A DNA stretch of 64,000 nt from positions 37,452,091-37,516,090 of the forward strand of contig NC_053044.1 of the NCBI RefSeq assembly GCF_003473485.1. The letters are read 5' to 3'. The position numbers and the translations under genes are program-made. The stretch is from Medicago truncatula. Lineage: Eukaryota; Streptophyta; Magnoliopsida; Fabales; Fabaceae. The notes beneath the pieces are model-generated. The model saw nothing but the letters and a program-made list of their open reading frames with translations. It searched no databases and had not been told where the DNA came from. Positions 1 to 12,177 of this stretch are shown in pieces (positions within the stretch are counted from its first letter, which is position 1; every line of letters begins with the position of its first letter).

Positions 1-82
1 TCAAGATATGTGGATACTGACATCTATCATTAAACCAATTCAAAAACTAGCATTTATAGAAATAAATTTTCTTGCCGAATAC

Positions 83-2115
83 CTCCATTGTAAAGGAAGA
101 TGCAAAAATTGGTGTATTGGAATCCAATGCTGGGATGACCTGATGAACCAGGATAAGTTATGTTAAGAACCAACATAAATAAAGGACAAATTGCATTGCT
201 ATGAATAATCTATTATAGTAAAATTGTAAGGAAAATGAAGTATTAGAAGGAAGGTAAAAGAAATATATATTCAAGTAAAAGAATAATAACTCATTAAACT
301 TTAAGTGAATAAAGTTACATACAAAGACAATAAGGACTGAATCAAGCCTATTATGCAGCAGCCTCTTTGAAATAACTTTGTGACTTGCGAGGCCCACAAT
401 TGTTTCATATATAATTGGTATAAATTATTTATGAACCACATTTCAAACAAAAGTCTCCAACTTAGATGGAATCTTAACCTCTGGAAAATACCCATAAAAC
501 ACCAAACTTTGAAACATCTGAATTTCAAATCAGAAAAAGAAATGAAGATAGGAATCATTTGCAAATGAAAGTAATTTGAAAGTACATAGTAGTCCCAAGT
601 CCCAACCAAAGAGTCCTATGTCTAAAACATGTGGCACCTCCCGAGCCACCAATTGCAGAATTAAGTTATTTGATGGTTGCAATTCAGTAAATGTAAATCT
701 AATTCAGAGCTCATTATAATTTATTATGATACAACGCATCAAACATGAGCATTATAATTTGAAATATCACTTCACTAATAGTGTTAACAAAAGTTTTATT
801 TTCTTTTTAATCATTAATAAGTCAAGCCAGCAATCCAATAGAGAAGGAAGCATTACCCAGGGCAACGCACCAATATGATCTTCATGACCATGTGTTATAA
901 CAAGCGCTTCAATTTTGTGGCTCCATTTTCTTATAAACGTTGTATCAGGTATAATCTTTTGTACTCCGAGGTCATCATAGCTGAAAAACCACACCGCATA
1001 CATCCCAAAATTACTCAACCAAATAGAAGCAAAAGAAATCGCACAGAAAACAACAACTTGACAACGACTTTGGGCTTGTTCGGATTGACATATTTGAGCT
1101 TATCTACTGACTTAAACACATGTGAGACTGTTTAGGAGACCTTATGGAAATAGCATATGACATGCCCATAAGTTATTTTCAGCTTTTTTTCCATAAGCTC
1201 TTCAAGATAGCTTATGAAAACATCTTATAGCTTTTATATGAAAACAGTTTGACTTTATTTTACCTTTTGTTATAAAAAATAACTTGTACAAAAACACCTA
1301 TACAATACGTGTTTATGCTATAAGCGCTTAATTAAGCTGTTTATCCAGACGGGCTTTTGTATGTCTTAAACTTCTGACGGAATGTTCATAAAGCCTAGCT
1401 CAACTAGTAATGTCGATATTGTTAGGCTGAACACCTTCACCCGTGTTTGAACCCAGGACTTCACAGTTATGTGTGTGAGTTTCAGGTGGTGTCTGTCACT
1501 TTGTCTCCAGACCAGAAAAGGATAAATTTATGACGCAAACATAAAGACTTACCAAAAACCTTTAATTTGTAGCTTATTCATAAACACTTATATGATAGGG
1601 GCTTATGCTTAAACATACAAGGCGATGAAAAGAACTTACTCAGGAAACATGATACCAGCATCAATGAGGATATAACGGTCATGATTCCCAACGAGCATAC
1701 AGTTCATTCCAATTTCACCTAAACCACCAATAGGAAGAACACGTAAAGGTGGTCCGTCATTTCCTTCATAAAATTGCTCCATCCTACGTTGAACAGAATC
1801 TTCCATACTTTTTCTTGGACCTTCAATTCTTCTCCTTCTTTTTTGTGGTACCCTAGAAGTAGATCCATCATTTCCTACTCGTGCATAAAAAATAACCTCC
1901 AATTACATATTTCCATTACATTATGATAACAATATCTAGCATATATATAGTATATAGTAATTGCATGAAATACAGTAAATGGGAAAAGGTGTGAGGTTGT
2001 TGTTATGACTACCTGAGGCTGAGAGTGCTGAAGCTGAAACGGAGAGTCTGGTTGGTTTAGAGCGGAGGGAGAGGAGGGAGTGAGGAAGTGGAGGGAGGGA
2101 GGTGAGAGTAGCCAT
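83..2115 (-). CDS. RNJ: Ribonuclease J, chloroplast (5' part, continues off the left edge)
   Basis: Four exons can be joined on the minus strand: 2115-2013, 1877-1640, 980-857 and 139-83, all with GT-AG borders and matching phases (1, 2, 0, 0). The first 34 residues are Ser/Leu/Pro rich with few acids, as in a chloroplast transit peptide. Exon 2 is basic ([12 protein letters not shown]) and leads into [20 protein letters not shown] and [11 protein letters not shown]. Exon 3 carries the metallo-beta-lactamase zinc motif HGHEDHIG, followed by [20 protein letters not shown] across the exon 3/4 join. This order is characteristic of RNase J, a zinc-dependent endo- and 5'-exonuclease that in plant plastids matures transcripts and removes antisense RNA. 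The start at 2115 is the only Met giving the transit peptide. The rest of the catalytic domain and the C-terminal region lie outside the window. Identification is firm; the symbol follows Arabidopsis usage. Confidence 0.92.
1072..1354. repeat. Dispersed MITE-like repeat in RNJ intron 2
   Basis: The segment begins GGGCTTGTTCGGATTGA and ends with the roughly inverted ATCCAGACGGGC, with the recurring words AGCTTATGAAAACA and TAAGCGCTTAATTAAGCTG inside. Related sequence recurs at about 8340-8515, 30945-31110 and 37240-37410, so it is a dispersed family. No clean target duplication was seen and the superfamily is not assigned. Confidence 0.6.
1425..1520 (-). repeat. Possible tRNA-derived repeat fragment
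   Basis: Read on the minus strand, the segment holds AACTCACACACATAACTG followed by CCTGGGTTCAAACACGGG, which resembles a pol III B box (GGTTCRANYCC). It could be a decayed SINE or part of another repeat. No A box or poly(A) tail is convincing. Confidence 0.25.
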
Positions 2116-2555
2116 TTTTGTAAGAAAAGAGAAAACCCTAACTATGCTATGCTATGCTATGCTTAAGTGGAACTAGATAGTTGATAGCGGGAAATGGAGA
2201 TTTTGTTCATTCAGTGGATTGGTTTTGGTTGAGTTCGGCTTCATAAATATCTTCCTTATCGATTTCTTTCTGCAGCATTACGACATTTAATTCGAACGTG
2301 TCTACCACACGTGTGGATGTTGCTACTAAACCCCTTCTTAGTTCTTTCACTTCATTCATTTTCTTTGTACACAGTTGCGTCACGACTCCTTATATCTTCG
2401 GATTAAGATTGAATGAGATCAAGGTGCATTACTACTGCATTTCATTGTTTTTTATTTTTAGGGATACAGCATTTCATTGTTAAAAAATAAACTAATGACA
2501 CCTTCGCTTCGCTTATACCGTGTTTGATTTTAAAGTTGCGTGAAACTATTTAGGG
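2116..2555. other. RNJ upstream region
   Basis: No gene was seen. A pentanucleotide run (CTATG repeated about four times, 2142-2163) sits just upstream of the RNJ start codon, probably in the 5' UTR. The rest probably holds the RNJ promoter; no element could be named with confidence. Confidence 0.4.
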
Positions 2556-2564
2556 ATAATATAA

Positions 2565-3411
2565 GAGTTTTTCTACTTGCACCCTAGTTAATCATGGTTG
2601 CATCCCAAAATGACAAGATTACCCTTTCATAAAATTTGATTTTCAAAAAGTCTATTCCTTCTTTTTTGGTTACACCCCAAAACCATAATTCTTCAATCGA
2701 TCGATTGTGTTCTGCGAAGATTTTCAAAACCATACTTTCTCACATCCATTCATGATTTCAAAGAAAATTCGAAGCAAATCAGGTTAGCAAGTGTTGTTCT
2801 TCAATCGATTGTGTTTTTCTTGTTATGGGTTCTCAGTTCTGATTTTGTGTTTTCCTTGTTCTGCGATTCACAGTTCTGCGATTTTGTAAACTCAGTTTAA
2901 GTAGGTTCATGTAAACTCAATTTAAGTAGGTTCATGTAAACTCAGTTTAAGTATGTTCATGTAAACTCAGTTTAAGTATGTTAATGTTAACTCAGTTTAA
3001 GTAGGTTCATGTAAACTCAGTTTAAGTAGGTTCATTACATGAACCTACTTAAACTGAGTTTAAGTTAACCTTGCCAATGTAAATTAAAACCGTAATGGTA
3101 CAGTGCATCAGTGCAGTTGAAGGAAAAAAATTGAAACTAGCAAATAGAAGAAGAAATTCACTTACTTATATCCAATTGAGTATGGATGGAAAATATTTTG
3201 ATTCACTCTTTAATTTTCATGGAGATTGATATTGAACATCAAATTGTTTGATCAATCGCTTTGTGGGGTGAAAGAGGGTGAAACTCACTGACAATGAATA
3301 AAATTAGGGTTTTAAGAAAATTTATATAAAAGGGCAATTTTGGTATTATAATTTTTTTTTAAGAAAATTTGGGTGTAACCAGAAAAACATGGGGTGTAAA
3401 TAGAAAAACTC
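2565..3411. mobile_element. Non-autonomous Mutator-like element with internal tandem repeats
   Basis: The left end reads GAGTTTTTCTACTTGCACCC and the right end, reverse complemented, GAGTTTTTCTATTTACACCC. The 9-bp direct repeat ATAATATAA flanks it exactly (2556-2564 and 3412-3420), the TSD length of Mutator-like elements. Inside, 2886-3033 is a tandem array of about six units of roughly 24-27 bp (core TAAACTCAGTTTAAGTAGGT), followed at 3033-3065 by an inverted copy of the unit. No transposase ORF is present, so it depended on a partner for movement. Confidence 0.8.
2886..3065. repeat. Minisatellite array with inverted terminal unit
   Basis: About six head-to-tail copies of a unit with core TGTAAACTCAGTTTAAGTA are followed by one unit in reverse orientation, giving a palindromic end. 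It lies wholly inside the MULE at 2565-3411. Copies differ at one to three positions (for example GTAGGTTC versus GTATGTTC). Confidence 0.85.
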
Positions 3412-3587
3412 ATAATATAAGAGACAAAAAAACTTTTAGTCCTCCTTAAAACACACCAAAAAAATTTTTTTGTCATAAGTGTAAGACAGGTAAAATATCA
3501 AAATAGCATTTTGTTTACTTAAATATTATATAAGATAAAAAAGGGTACCCTACATAAACTCATGTTATGTATTTTGTTAATGGAAAA

Positions 3588-3759
3588 TGTTAACTTGTGC
3601 CCTTAAGGCACAAGATAAGGATCTTATAATAGAAATAAACAATAAATATTGTATTAAAAATATAACTTTTTAAGTTTTTAAGGTTATGAATGCACAATTT
3701 CCAATGTTAAATTTCTTTATTTTGTTTCTTATCTTGTGCCTTTAAAGCACAAGTTAACA
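3588..3759. mobile_element. Short TIR element (MITE, about 172 bp)
   Basis: The left end is TGTTAACTTGTGCCCTTAAG and the right end is its inverted match (GCCTTTAAAGCACAAGTTAA). The inner part is AT-rich with no ORF. The TIRs are about 25 bp and each contains a small palindrome around GGCACAAG. The target duplication is ambiguous. Confidence 0.65.
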
Positions 3760-4476
3760 AGACCCTTCTTTAAAATATGGATTTTCAGACATACGGAAAC
3801 TAAATTACATACATGTACAAAGAGAAATCGTTACATTAGATAAGTATATTGGTGGGGTTTAGCATGGGAAAGGGAACTTGTTTCCCACCATGGGAAAATA
3901 TTTTTTGACCATTAGATCAATTGAAGAACATAATCTAATAGTAGACTATCAACGCTAGATTTTTCACACTATCTCTCACCATCATTCTCTCTCTTCCATC
4001 CCCACTCACCCACCACAAGAAAACAGCATCAAACCCACCATTGTCCTTCCCCATTCCCGTTGAGGCCAATGTGGATCTTTCTTCTTCCATCGTCCATTAA
4101 CTGACATCGTTTATTTTTAATTAGTCCATATTTTTGTTCATCGCAGATTTTGATGGGTGAATCTCTATTCCTTTTTTTTCGATTGTTTGGATGAATCTAT
4201 TTCTCCTTGAGAAAGGTTTTGAATAGGAATCTTGTGTGAATTAACAAGATATTATTCAACTGATAAAAAAAGCTTCTCTTTTCTTAAATAATGTCATATT
4301 TAATCTTTTTTTTTTTTTTGTAAGGAATATTTAATCTTCTAAACACCCGTACTTTTCTTTTTGACTAAATTAAACACGGCCGTATTTATTTTATGCAAAA
4401 GAACTAATCTGACAGACAAACCAAAAAAAATAAATTTCACCATTTTTGTCTTTTCATAAACTATTTTACTGACAAT
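3760..4476. other. Intergenic, no gene seen
   Basis: AT-rich sequence between the MITE and the 3' region of CPI1. A short stretch at 3855-3900 (GGGAAAGGGAACTTGTTTCCC) forms a small palindrome, and a related word occurs near 9330-9345. No coding potential is supported. Confidence 0.4.
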
Positions 4477-4538
4477 AAATTAGAGATCTAACATGTTGCA
4501 TTAACGTAAATTAGAGATCTAACATGTTGCATTAACGT
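4477..4538. repeat. Perfect 31-bp tandem duplication
   Basis: Two adjacent exact copies (4477-4507 and 4508-4538) of a 31-bp unit beginning AAATTAGAGATCTAACATG. It lies about 220-285 bp past the CPI1 stop codon, probably in its 3' UTR or just beyond. Confidence 0.9.
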
Positions 4539-4761
4539 TAATGCATTGGCTATTTCCTGATACAACATCAAAGCACTACAAACAACAAACACAACATACA
4601 ATCTGATCAGAAATTTGGCACTGCAACCATTAAATACAAGGATAGTCCAAGTTTGTTTTTTCTGCAGATTTTCCACACATAACGATCAACATTTTTGGAT
4701 TGATTTGGTGTGTAGTGGAAACCATACTGTCTCCATTTCCTGAGTTCTATCCATGTAATTC

Positions 4762-7700
4762 TCATGTGAGATTGGCGTGTGTTGAAAACCAGGGTAATCC
4801 TGTTGGAGAACACTGTTTTGCTTCTGAGACTGGAACAATTGGACCCAGAAAGATGCGCCACAAATCAAGTATTATTGTGACCAGCATTGCAGCACCCAAA
4901 GCATCAACAGCCACTCTTGGCAAGTCCCATTTGTCGCCAGGCTTCTCATCAATCCTGCACATTCACATGAATAAACCATCAATACGATTAGTACAATGCT
5001 GACACATTTCCGTGTTTTTCGTGTATGCAACTACTAGAAACACAGAATGAGGCAACTCCAATACTGCTAGTCAAAAACTTACCTTAGAAACATTGGGAAG
5101 CTCACGATAAAGTAGATTGCGTAAAACAATGATCCAACTTTGTACATAGATTCTCGATCCACAAATTCATAATAAGGGAACTGCATATATCCAATACATA
5201 ACAATAACATTATTCTCAAAAATGTACATTACACGTTGAAGGTCAAAGGCAATGATAAGTAAATGTGTAGCAACACTGGCATATATTGCTTTACCAAACT
5301 AACAAATTGTTGGCCAAAAGAGTGATTGAGAAAATTTCTCAAATAGAAGAAATGGAGAAAATACATCATCCAAGGGATAAAAATAATCCACGCAAAGAAA
5401 AAACTAACAATTAACCTTGAGCATCTAGAATTAAGTAACTAATATTAAGCACCTAGCAAAATCAAATTTTAAGCATCAACCTTAAGCATAAAGGTACTTC
5501 TGTGCTACTCTGACATAGTTTGAATATTGACTCATCAAAAACAAGATATCATTTTGATACAAGAAAATATACGAAGATAGGAAATTTCTGAAGGAATATC
5601 AAAATATTCACTTGAAGGTAGGTTCAATCAAAAGAAAAAAGGGAGAAATGTTTAAGATGGTTTAACTAAATACGTCAAAGAATTAGAGGCTCCATAGCAC
5701 AAAAGAAGCAAGAGAATTTAGACAGCTGATGTTTTGCCAAAAAATATAAAAAAGGGGGAAACAAATTAAGACAAATGAATGAACACACTAATTGAAAAAA
5801 TAAACCAATGTAAAAAGCTAAATACTGAGTGAGATCCTCGATCTAGAATAGCCAAATCAATGTGTATGGATTCCAAAAAATGTCTTTACACATGTCTAAA
5901 CTCAAATGAGTGTAGGCTGATATATGAAAATTATGGAACCTAAAAAATATTACAATCAACAGTAATATCAATAATTCATTAGTGATGACTAAACAAAGCA
6001 TCTTGAGCTATCAAAAGACAATGTTGTTGTTTATTTACGTAGCTAATCATACATAATAAAAGACTTTTATTGATGTTGCTGCTGCAACAAAAGACAAGTA
6101 CAAATTTATAACAAATATGACAGACTGTATCATAGCAATTCAATTTCAAATAATTTACGAAGGGAAACCAGGGTAGACTTGAAGATAGGAAGTTTTCAAT
6201 TAAAAGAAAACAGTGTGAGATAATCATATAACAAAGTTGCAGAATTGGAGGAACCTAACTGCGAAAATAGCAATAAAAATTTACGTATCAAAGCAGATTC
6301 CTTGAAATGTACACATTTAAAAACAAAATGTTAGATAAACTTGAATAACAAACAACAAGGCATATTTAAATACTTTGAGACCTCAAAACTATAGATTGCA
6401 GTCCATGAGTCATTCAAGAAAAAAAGATTGCAATCCATGAATATATCCAAAAATGCATGACCAAACAAAGATCATAATAATAAAAACCAGCAGAATGGTT
6501 CGTTACCACATACATTGGAAATGGCTAATGTCTCCAGGTATGCTATAAAATAAGCAAGGGCAAGAATCCATGCAGCTTCAGCAGCCCACCGAATTTTTTC
6601 TGGCGTATCAGCAAGAAAATGCCGTAATCGGCGCAGTGTCATGTTCGATGCAACATGATAAAAGAGGAAGCAAACATGAGTGAGCAGGAATGTTGTGTGT
6701 GGTACCTGCCACCAACAAATAGAGCAAATCAATGAAGAGTATGAAGCCTCACTAAGAGGTAACTAATAGGTCCTCGGCTTACATTGTTCATTTTCCATGA
6801 AGGAAAGGTATAAGATGCACCCAGAACTGTGAAAAAGTAATGAGTCCAGAAATAATTCCCAACATAACTGAAGATTATTATCCATAGACTGGCCTGTCAG
6901 CAGCACATACATGTACATGTTAGGTTGTGGAGACCAGCAGAATTAAATAAATATGTATATGTAGACTACCACAATGAATCCATAATTAGGAGTCTTAGGT
7001 AGTAAGTAGCTAAGTGTCATTCCTTTATCATAATATCAAAAAAATAGCAATAACAATACAGCTAAGCATTAAAATCTATTTTAGGATATAGAACTAAATC
7101 TGAAGGTAGATGAAAGGAAACTACAATACAAAGCCCTCGATCAATTACAATCCAAGTCATATCCCATTTTCTAGTTGGAGGGGTTAGCTTGAGCTTCCTT
7201 TCTGTTTTGGATCTTGACTTGAGGAGTAAGACACAAGAAGGTAAGTCCTACAGGCTTCCTGACAGCGAAGAATCATATTGCTTTCCATAAAGAATGCCTC
7301 AAATGGATAAACTCACGCAATTCATATGGTCGGGCCTTTTCTTATGTTTATTTTCTTGCATTAACATGATTGAAAAGGGGGTTTCAATTTGAAACATGCT
7401 TTTCGCTTTATTATTAGGGATTGAAGTAGTTTTATTAACTTATTTAGATTAAGAACCGAATACAAGATGAATGACACCAATATAATGTAAAATGTGTACA
7501 CCACTTGTCACAGTTTCAAATACTTTAATGGACAGTCTTGGTAATAAGGAAAGAGAAATGATATTTATACAACCATTCTTGTACAACTTTTGTACAATTT
7601 TATCTCTCATACTCACATTATCTTCTTATTTTTTCTCTTTCTTTTTCTCTCTCCATTGTTTTTAACCAATGAGAAGAGAGAACAACAAGGTTGTCTCAAA

Positions 7701-8913
7701 AATTGTACCAAAATAGTTGTTCAAATATCATTACTCATAAGGAAAATAGAATTTGAGGGAATTAAATCTTACAAGCAATCCCCTTGGCGACTAGTCTGAG
7801 ACTAGGAGAGGTAACAGCTGAGCTGGGCACAGCCAGTAAGGGCTAGTTCTATTATGCCTAAGAAAATTATTTTTTGAAAAATAGACCAGTAAATATTAAA
7901 TAATCATAATAACAAGTAGTGTCAAAGACATAGCAAATACACGGAATAACCCTCCAATGACATTGAATCATAAATGAAGGTGCCCACTACAATAAAAACA
8001 CTTACCTTTACCCAATAACGGTCCTGCCAAGATATGCCTTTATCAGCCTGCAAAATTTGATATATCATTAAAAACGAATTGACACCATTCTCAGCCCACA
8101 CTGACAAGATCAGCAGGAAAAGAAGAAGATAAACTATTTTTTGGTATAAATAAAAAAACTGCAATAACTCATCAGTCCTTGTTATCAAGTACACCATGAA
8201 TATCAGCATAAAAAGTGGGCCAGCCCAGAAGAATCAACATTCAAGTACTGTAAGTTGAGGCTTCATAATTATTACCGAAAATTGCTATAGCATAAATGTA
8301 ATAGGGTATAAAGTCACACAAACTTAATGCAAAAAAAGGCCATCGGGGTTGGTTTATTTGAGTTTATCTAGTAGCATAAGCACCTGTGGAAACAACTTAC
8401 ATATAACATGTCCATAACCTTTTTTCAGCTTATTTTCACAAGTTCTCCAAAATAGCTTATAAAAACACAAGGCATACATAAGCGCTTATCGGTATAAGCT
8501 ACAAATAAGCTTTGTTTTTGTTTTTTTACCTTACCAACGAACAGCATGGGAATGAGGAAAGCAGGAACTGCTGAGATTAACCCAAGAAGTAAATACTCCA
8601 ATTCAGTAAAATTCTGTCAAGTAAAGTAAAACAGTGTTATATTCTGGTAACAAAAAAACATGATTAAAAAAAATAAAATAGTTTGTAATTAGAGGTAAAG
8701 GAGAAAAACCTCGTAAAGCTTGTAAGGAACAACAATGCCAAGAGAAAGAGAAAGCCAAAAAGGAGTGTAGAGAAGAAAGAAGAGTTCGCCCCATCTTTTA
8801 CTGAGATTTGGTGCAAACCACAAGCTAGGAGTTGGTGAAGCTGAAGAAGAAGATGAAATTTCCAATACAGAAACACAGAATAGAGATTTAGAAAATAATA
8901 TTGATGATACCAT
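4762..8913 (-). CDS. CPI1: Cycloeucalenol cycloisomerase
   Basis: Seven exons on the minus strand (8913-8710, 8613-8530, 8047-8006, 6893-6783, 6705-6514, 5180-5083, 4954-4762) join in frame to 307 residues. The enzyme opens the 9,19-cyclopropane ring of cycloeucalenol to give obtusifoliol in plant sterol synthesis in the ER membrane. Family hallmarks are WFAPNLSKRWGELFFLLYTP, IVVPYKLYENFTELEYLLLG, DRYWVKASLWIIIFSYVGNY, VPHTTFLLTHVCFLFYHVAS and VAVDALGAAMLVTIILDLWR. The protein is mostly hydrophobic with several membrane spans. From memory the Arabidopsis protein is about 280 residues; the extra length here is a Ser-rich N-terminal extension of about 27 residues from the ATG at 8913. No nearer in-frame Met precedes the conserved block. 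Introns contain several MITEs. All splice borders are GT-AG. Confidence 0.95.
7557..7732. mobile_element. 176-bp MITE, copy 1 (in CPI1 intron 3)
   Basis: The ends are AATGATATTT and its exact inverse AAATATCATT. The interior holds TTTTTCTCTCTCC and ACCAATGAGAAGAGAG words shared with 11956-12131 and 57025-57200, which have the same length. No ORF. Superfamily not assigned. Confidence 0.8.
8340..8515. repeat. Dispersed MITE-like repeat in CPI1 intron 2
   Basis: Diverged, shortened relative of the repeat at 1072-1354: it shares TTTGAGTTTATCTA, ACATGTCCATAA, AGCTTATTTTCA and CATAAGCGCTTAT in the same order. It lies in the intron between the exon ending at 8530 and the one starting at 8047. Confidence 0.6.
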
Positions 8914-9149
8914 AGTGAGATAAGATGATGATTTATTATTATTGATGAATTTGGAGATTAGAGAGAAATGAAATTGTAGTTACCGCCCATTTCGGAGAAC
9001 CGATCGATCTGATCTGATGATGAGATGAGATGAGATAGCTCCTGAATTTAATGTAATGACTTTCTCTTTCATTTGACTCTTCAAGTATCCTTCATCACTC
9101 ACTTCACTCACTCGTGTCGTATTCATATGTTAATAATATGGACCACATA
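8914..9149. promoter_or_regulatory. CPI1 5' UTR and upstream region
   Basis: Sequence immediately upstream of the CPI1 start. It is AT-rich with a GATGATGAGATGAGATGAGAT run around 9014-9037. The transcription start cannot be fixed from sequence alone, and no named promoter element is claimed. Confidence 0.35.
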
Positions 9150-10484
9150 CTCCATCCGTCTCAAATTATAAGTTAAAAAAAAAAAACTCACACTTATTAA
9201 CAAAACTAAAATATAAAAATTTGGAGTATAGTTTTTTTGTGTTTTCTTTAAAAAAAGTTTTATAGAAAGACGTCAAAATAATTTTCAGTGGCTATTGATT
9301 GGTGACATTTACCATGGGTAGGTTTAGTCCTTTCCCACCATCGGAAACGTGAATGTGAACCATTAATATATTAATAAAAATATTGAATGGTTGAGATTGT
9401 CCACTTGGAATTTATTGGTGACGTTTTGTTTTTAAAATTTTACAAAAAATTTGACCCCACATTACAAGGTTTAATGATATTTTATTTTATGGGCTATTGG
9501 CACAATAATAGACAATGGGCCTATTTTAAAACGAAAATCACCAAGGCCCAACCAAAACATTCTATTGGAACCCCTGCGTACATATTTCTGACTCCGCAAA
9601 AAACCAAAATATTAAGTATTATTTGGTTAAATAAATTTGGTAAAATAATTTTGACCTCCTGAACCATGTTCTCATAACTTAAAGCATCGATAAAATAATG
9701 TTTTTTTTTTATTTTATTAAAAAATATGAATTATACATATGAGTTTATTTGAAAAGAGGTATCAAAAATGACGACGAAAAAATTTTAGAAAATTGAAAAA
9801 AAATTAGAGGGATTAAAACAAAAAAATTTGTATATTTATATAAACAAAAAATCATATTTAACCCTGTTTTAAAATATGGTTATATAACCTACAACCAGGG
9901 ACGTATTAGCGTAATAAAGTAATTCAGTCAAGAGGCACACATCATATCAAAATAAAATTACGAACTACTAGTATACACCAACATGCTACTAATTGATGCC
10001 AAAGGCACACATAATATCAGAGAATAAACGCATCTCCACCATCATCACTAATAATCAGAATAAATGACATTAAATGACAAAAATTAGCTAGAAGTTTCAC
10101 AATTTATTTTTGAATGTGGGGTGTAGTTCACAGTTTAGTACTATAATAATTTATTAATGATTTTTTGGCTGAATTACAATACCAAACAAAGCCAATGCAG
10201 CATGTTTGACCTGCAGCTGCAGGTAAAAAAACCACTTTTCCCATAGTGGAAAAGGATTGGATCTTCCCATGGTAAATGCCACTCTATTGGTTATGGAAAA
10301 AATGAAAGAGAAAGAAAATTTAATGTAATTTGCATTTAATTTTATGAGAATAAACAAAAATCTTTCTTAAAAAATAGATTTTTTCAAAAAACAAGATTAA
10401 ATATGAAAAAAGTTTGTCTTTTTTGCTTATATTTTGAGACAAAGAAAATGAGATTTTTTTGCTTATATTATAGGACGGATGGAG
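9150..10484. mobile_element. Pair of Stowaway-like termini bounding 1.3 kb
   Basis: TA-CTCCATCCGTC at 9148-9160 and GACGGATGGAG-TA at 10474-10486 are inverted, as for Stowaway (Tc1/mariner) MITEs, which have TA target duplications. 1335 bp is long for such a MITE. The right 90 bp matches, inverted, the left end of the element at 58173, while the left end differs, so this may be two partial elements or a composite. The interior has no supported gene. Confidence 0.5.
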
Positions 10485-11955
10485 TACATCATTAAATGAA
10501 TGAACCTAAAAAATCAATTTTGATTATATTTAAAAGCTGATAGAGTACTAGTAGTAGTTAGATAAGTGAACAAAAAAAAAATTACAAATGTTACATGCGA
10601 TTTTTGTTGTCAATATTTGTGATCATTAAACTCAGCATTTTGACACCCTAAAGCCTTTGAAACGCATCGTTTTAATTCAAGCAGCAACTTAACGGCCACA
10701 TCAACATCAGTTAAATGGAGACTGACAATAGGGATAATGGTGAAATAATTTATCAACTAAAAGAACCTATTTGAAACTTAAAGGACTAACATTTTGCTAA
10801 CAAACTCACGGTATTGCATATCCATGTTAATAGCGTAAGACGATTTATATAAATACGACTATATTTAAGTTCATGGAATATTTATGTCATTGGATTGCAA
10901 CATTAACGACATCAAATTTATTGGTTGGGTCTGCACTTGTTAAAAGTTAATATTTCAACTTGAATCAAAAGAATATCGCACTAAAACATGAAATAAAAAA
11001 CACACTACACAAAAACATGAAATCAAAACAAACACGGTCATTCAAAGACAACGAAATTACAAGAATAAACAAAAGAATACCGAAAATATGTGCAAATCAC
11101 TTGTTTAACTAAATAAAAAGAATAAACAGTTTGGAAAAAATCAATTAATATTTTTGGTTATTAATTCTTCCTTCTCAAATTTTAACTTGTTTTTGGGAAG
11201 AAAAAAAGTCTCAAAACATAAATCGTTTTACAATACTAATGAAACATTAATGTTATTTTTATTCTACTGTAACGTTAACTAGTGATGCTATTGACAACGA
11301 GCAATATTATCCTGAACGTGTAACGAATGAAGTGCAAGCGTTGGATCTTGTGATTAGCGGAAAGAGAAAAAAAAGTTGGTGAAAGTAAAAATGAAGGTGC
11401 GCTGCAGTAATTATGTGTCTGTCGTGAATATTTTGTGGATTTTTTTCGCCTGAAGTAGCATTAGTTTAACTATTTATTATTATATCTTCTTTTAACTATT
11501 AATTTATCTTTCCAATATCGTTAATGAACGATAATTTTGTAAAATAACTCATAATTTTTATTTCTCACATACAATTAATTATATTTTTTAATCTATATAA
11601 AATGGTTAAAGCGATTTATAATTTGAAACGGATCAAATATTGTTGAGAGAAAAACGGATAAAAAAGATTATAAACGATTAAAGGTAAAGTAGTATAGAAA
11701 AGAAAAAAATAAATAAAACATATTCCCTTCATGTTTTATGATATGTCACTTTGGGAAAAAATAATGTGTTTTATTCTTAATTATAAATCAATTTACAATA
11801 TTAATAAAACAATAATGTTTATCGATAAAAAAAAAAACATTAATATTTCTTTTCCTATCTTTTACTAGTTGTTATCATCTTTGAATAAGTAAGATAATTT
11901 TGCAAAGTTATTCATAATTTATTTGCAGAATTAACTTGTACATTTTTTAATGACG
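10485..11955. other. Intergenic, degenerate repeat
   Basis: AT-rich, no gene seen. The part at about 10795-11130 resembles 13330-13645 (shared words CCATGTTAATA, ACTATATTTAA, GGTCTGCACTTG versus GGATCTGCACTGA, CAAATCACTTGTTT versus AAAATCACTTATTT), so both are likely remnants of one unnamed mobile element. Confidence 0.4.
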
Positions 11956-12131
11956 AATGATATTTTGACATTTAATTTTCAACAATTTTTAGTGACAACA
12001 CTTTTCCTCTCTTTTTATTGGATAATAACAATAGAGAGAGAAAAATGAAGAGAAAGAATAAAAAAACAATGAGAGTATGAAAAAGAGGATTGTCATAAAA
12101 GTTGTTACAAAATGGATGTTCAAATATCATT
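11956..12131. mobile_element. 176-bp MITE, copy 2
   Basis: It has the same AATGATATTT/AAATATCATT termini and exactly the same length as the copies at 7557 and 57025, with internal AATAGAGAGAGAAAAATG and AAAGTTGTTACAAA. No ORF. Confidence 0.8.
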
Positions 12132-12177
12132 TCTCTTTTTTAATATGTCTGAAACCATAACACAATAACATATATTA

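Noticed and set aside
301-609. Minus-strand open frame of 102 codons in the RNJ intron region
   Set aside because: No domain, low-complexity aromatic peptide, and it lies between two well-supported RNJ exons, so it is intronic.
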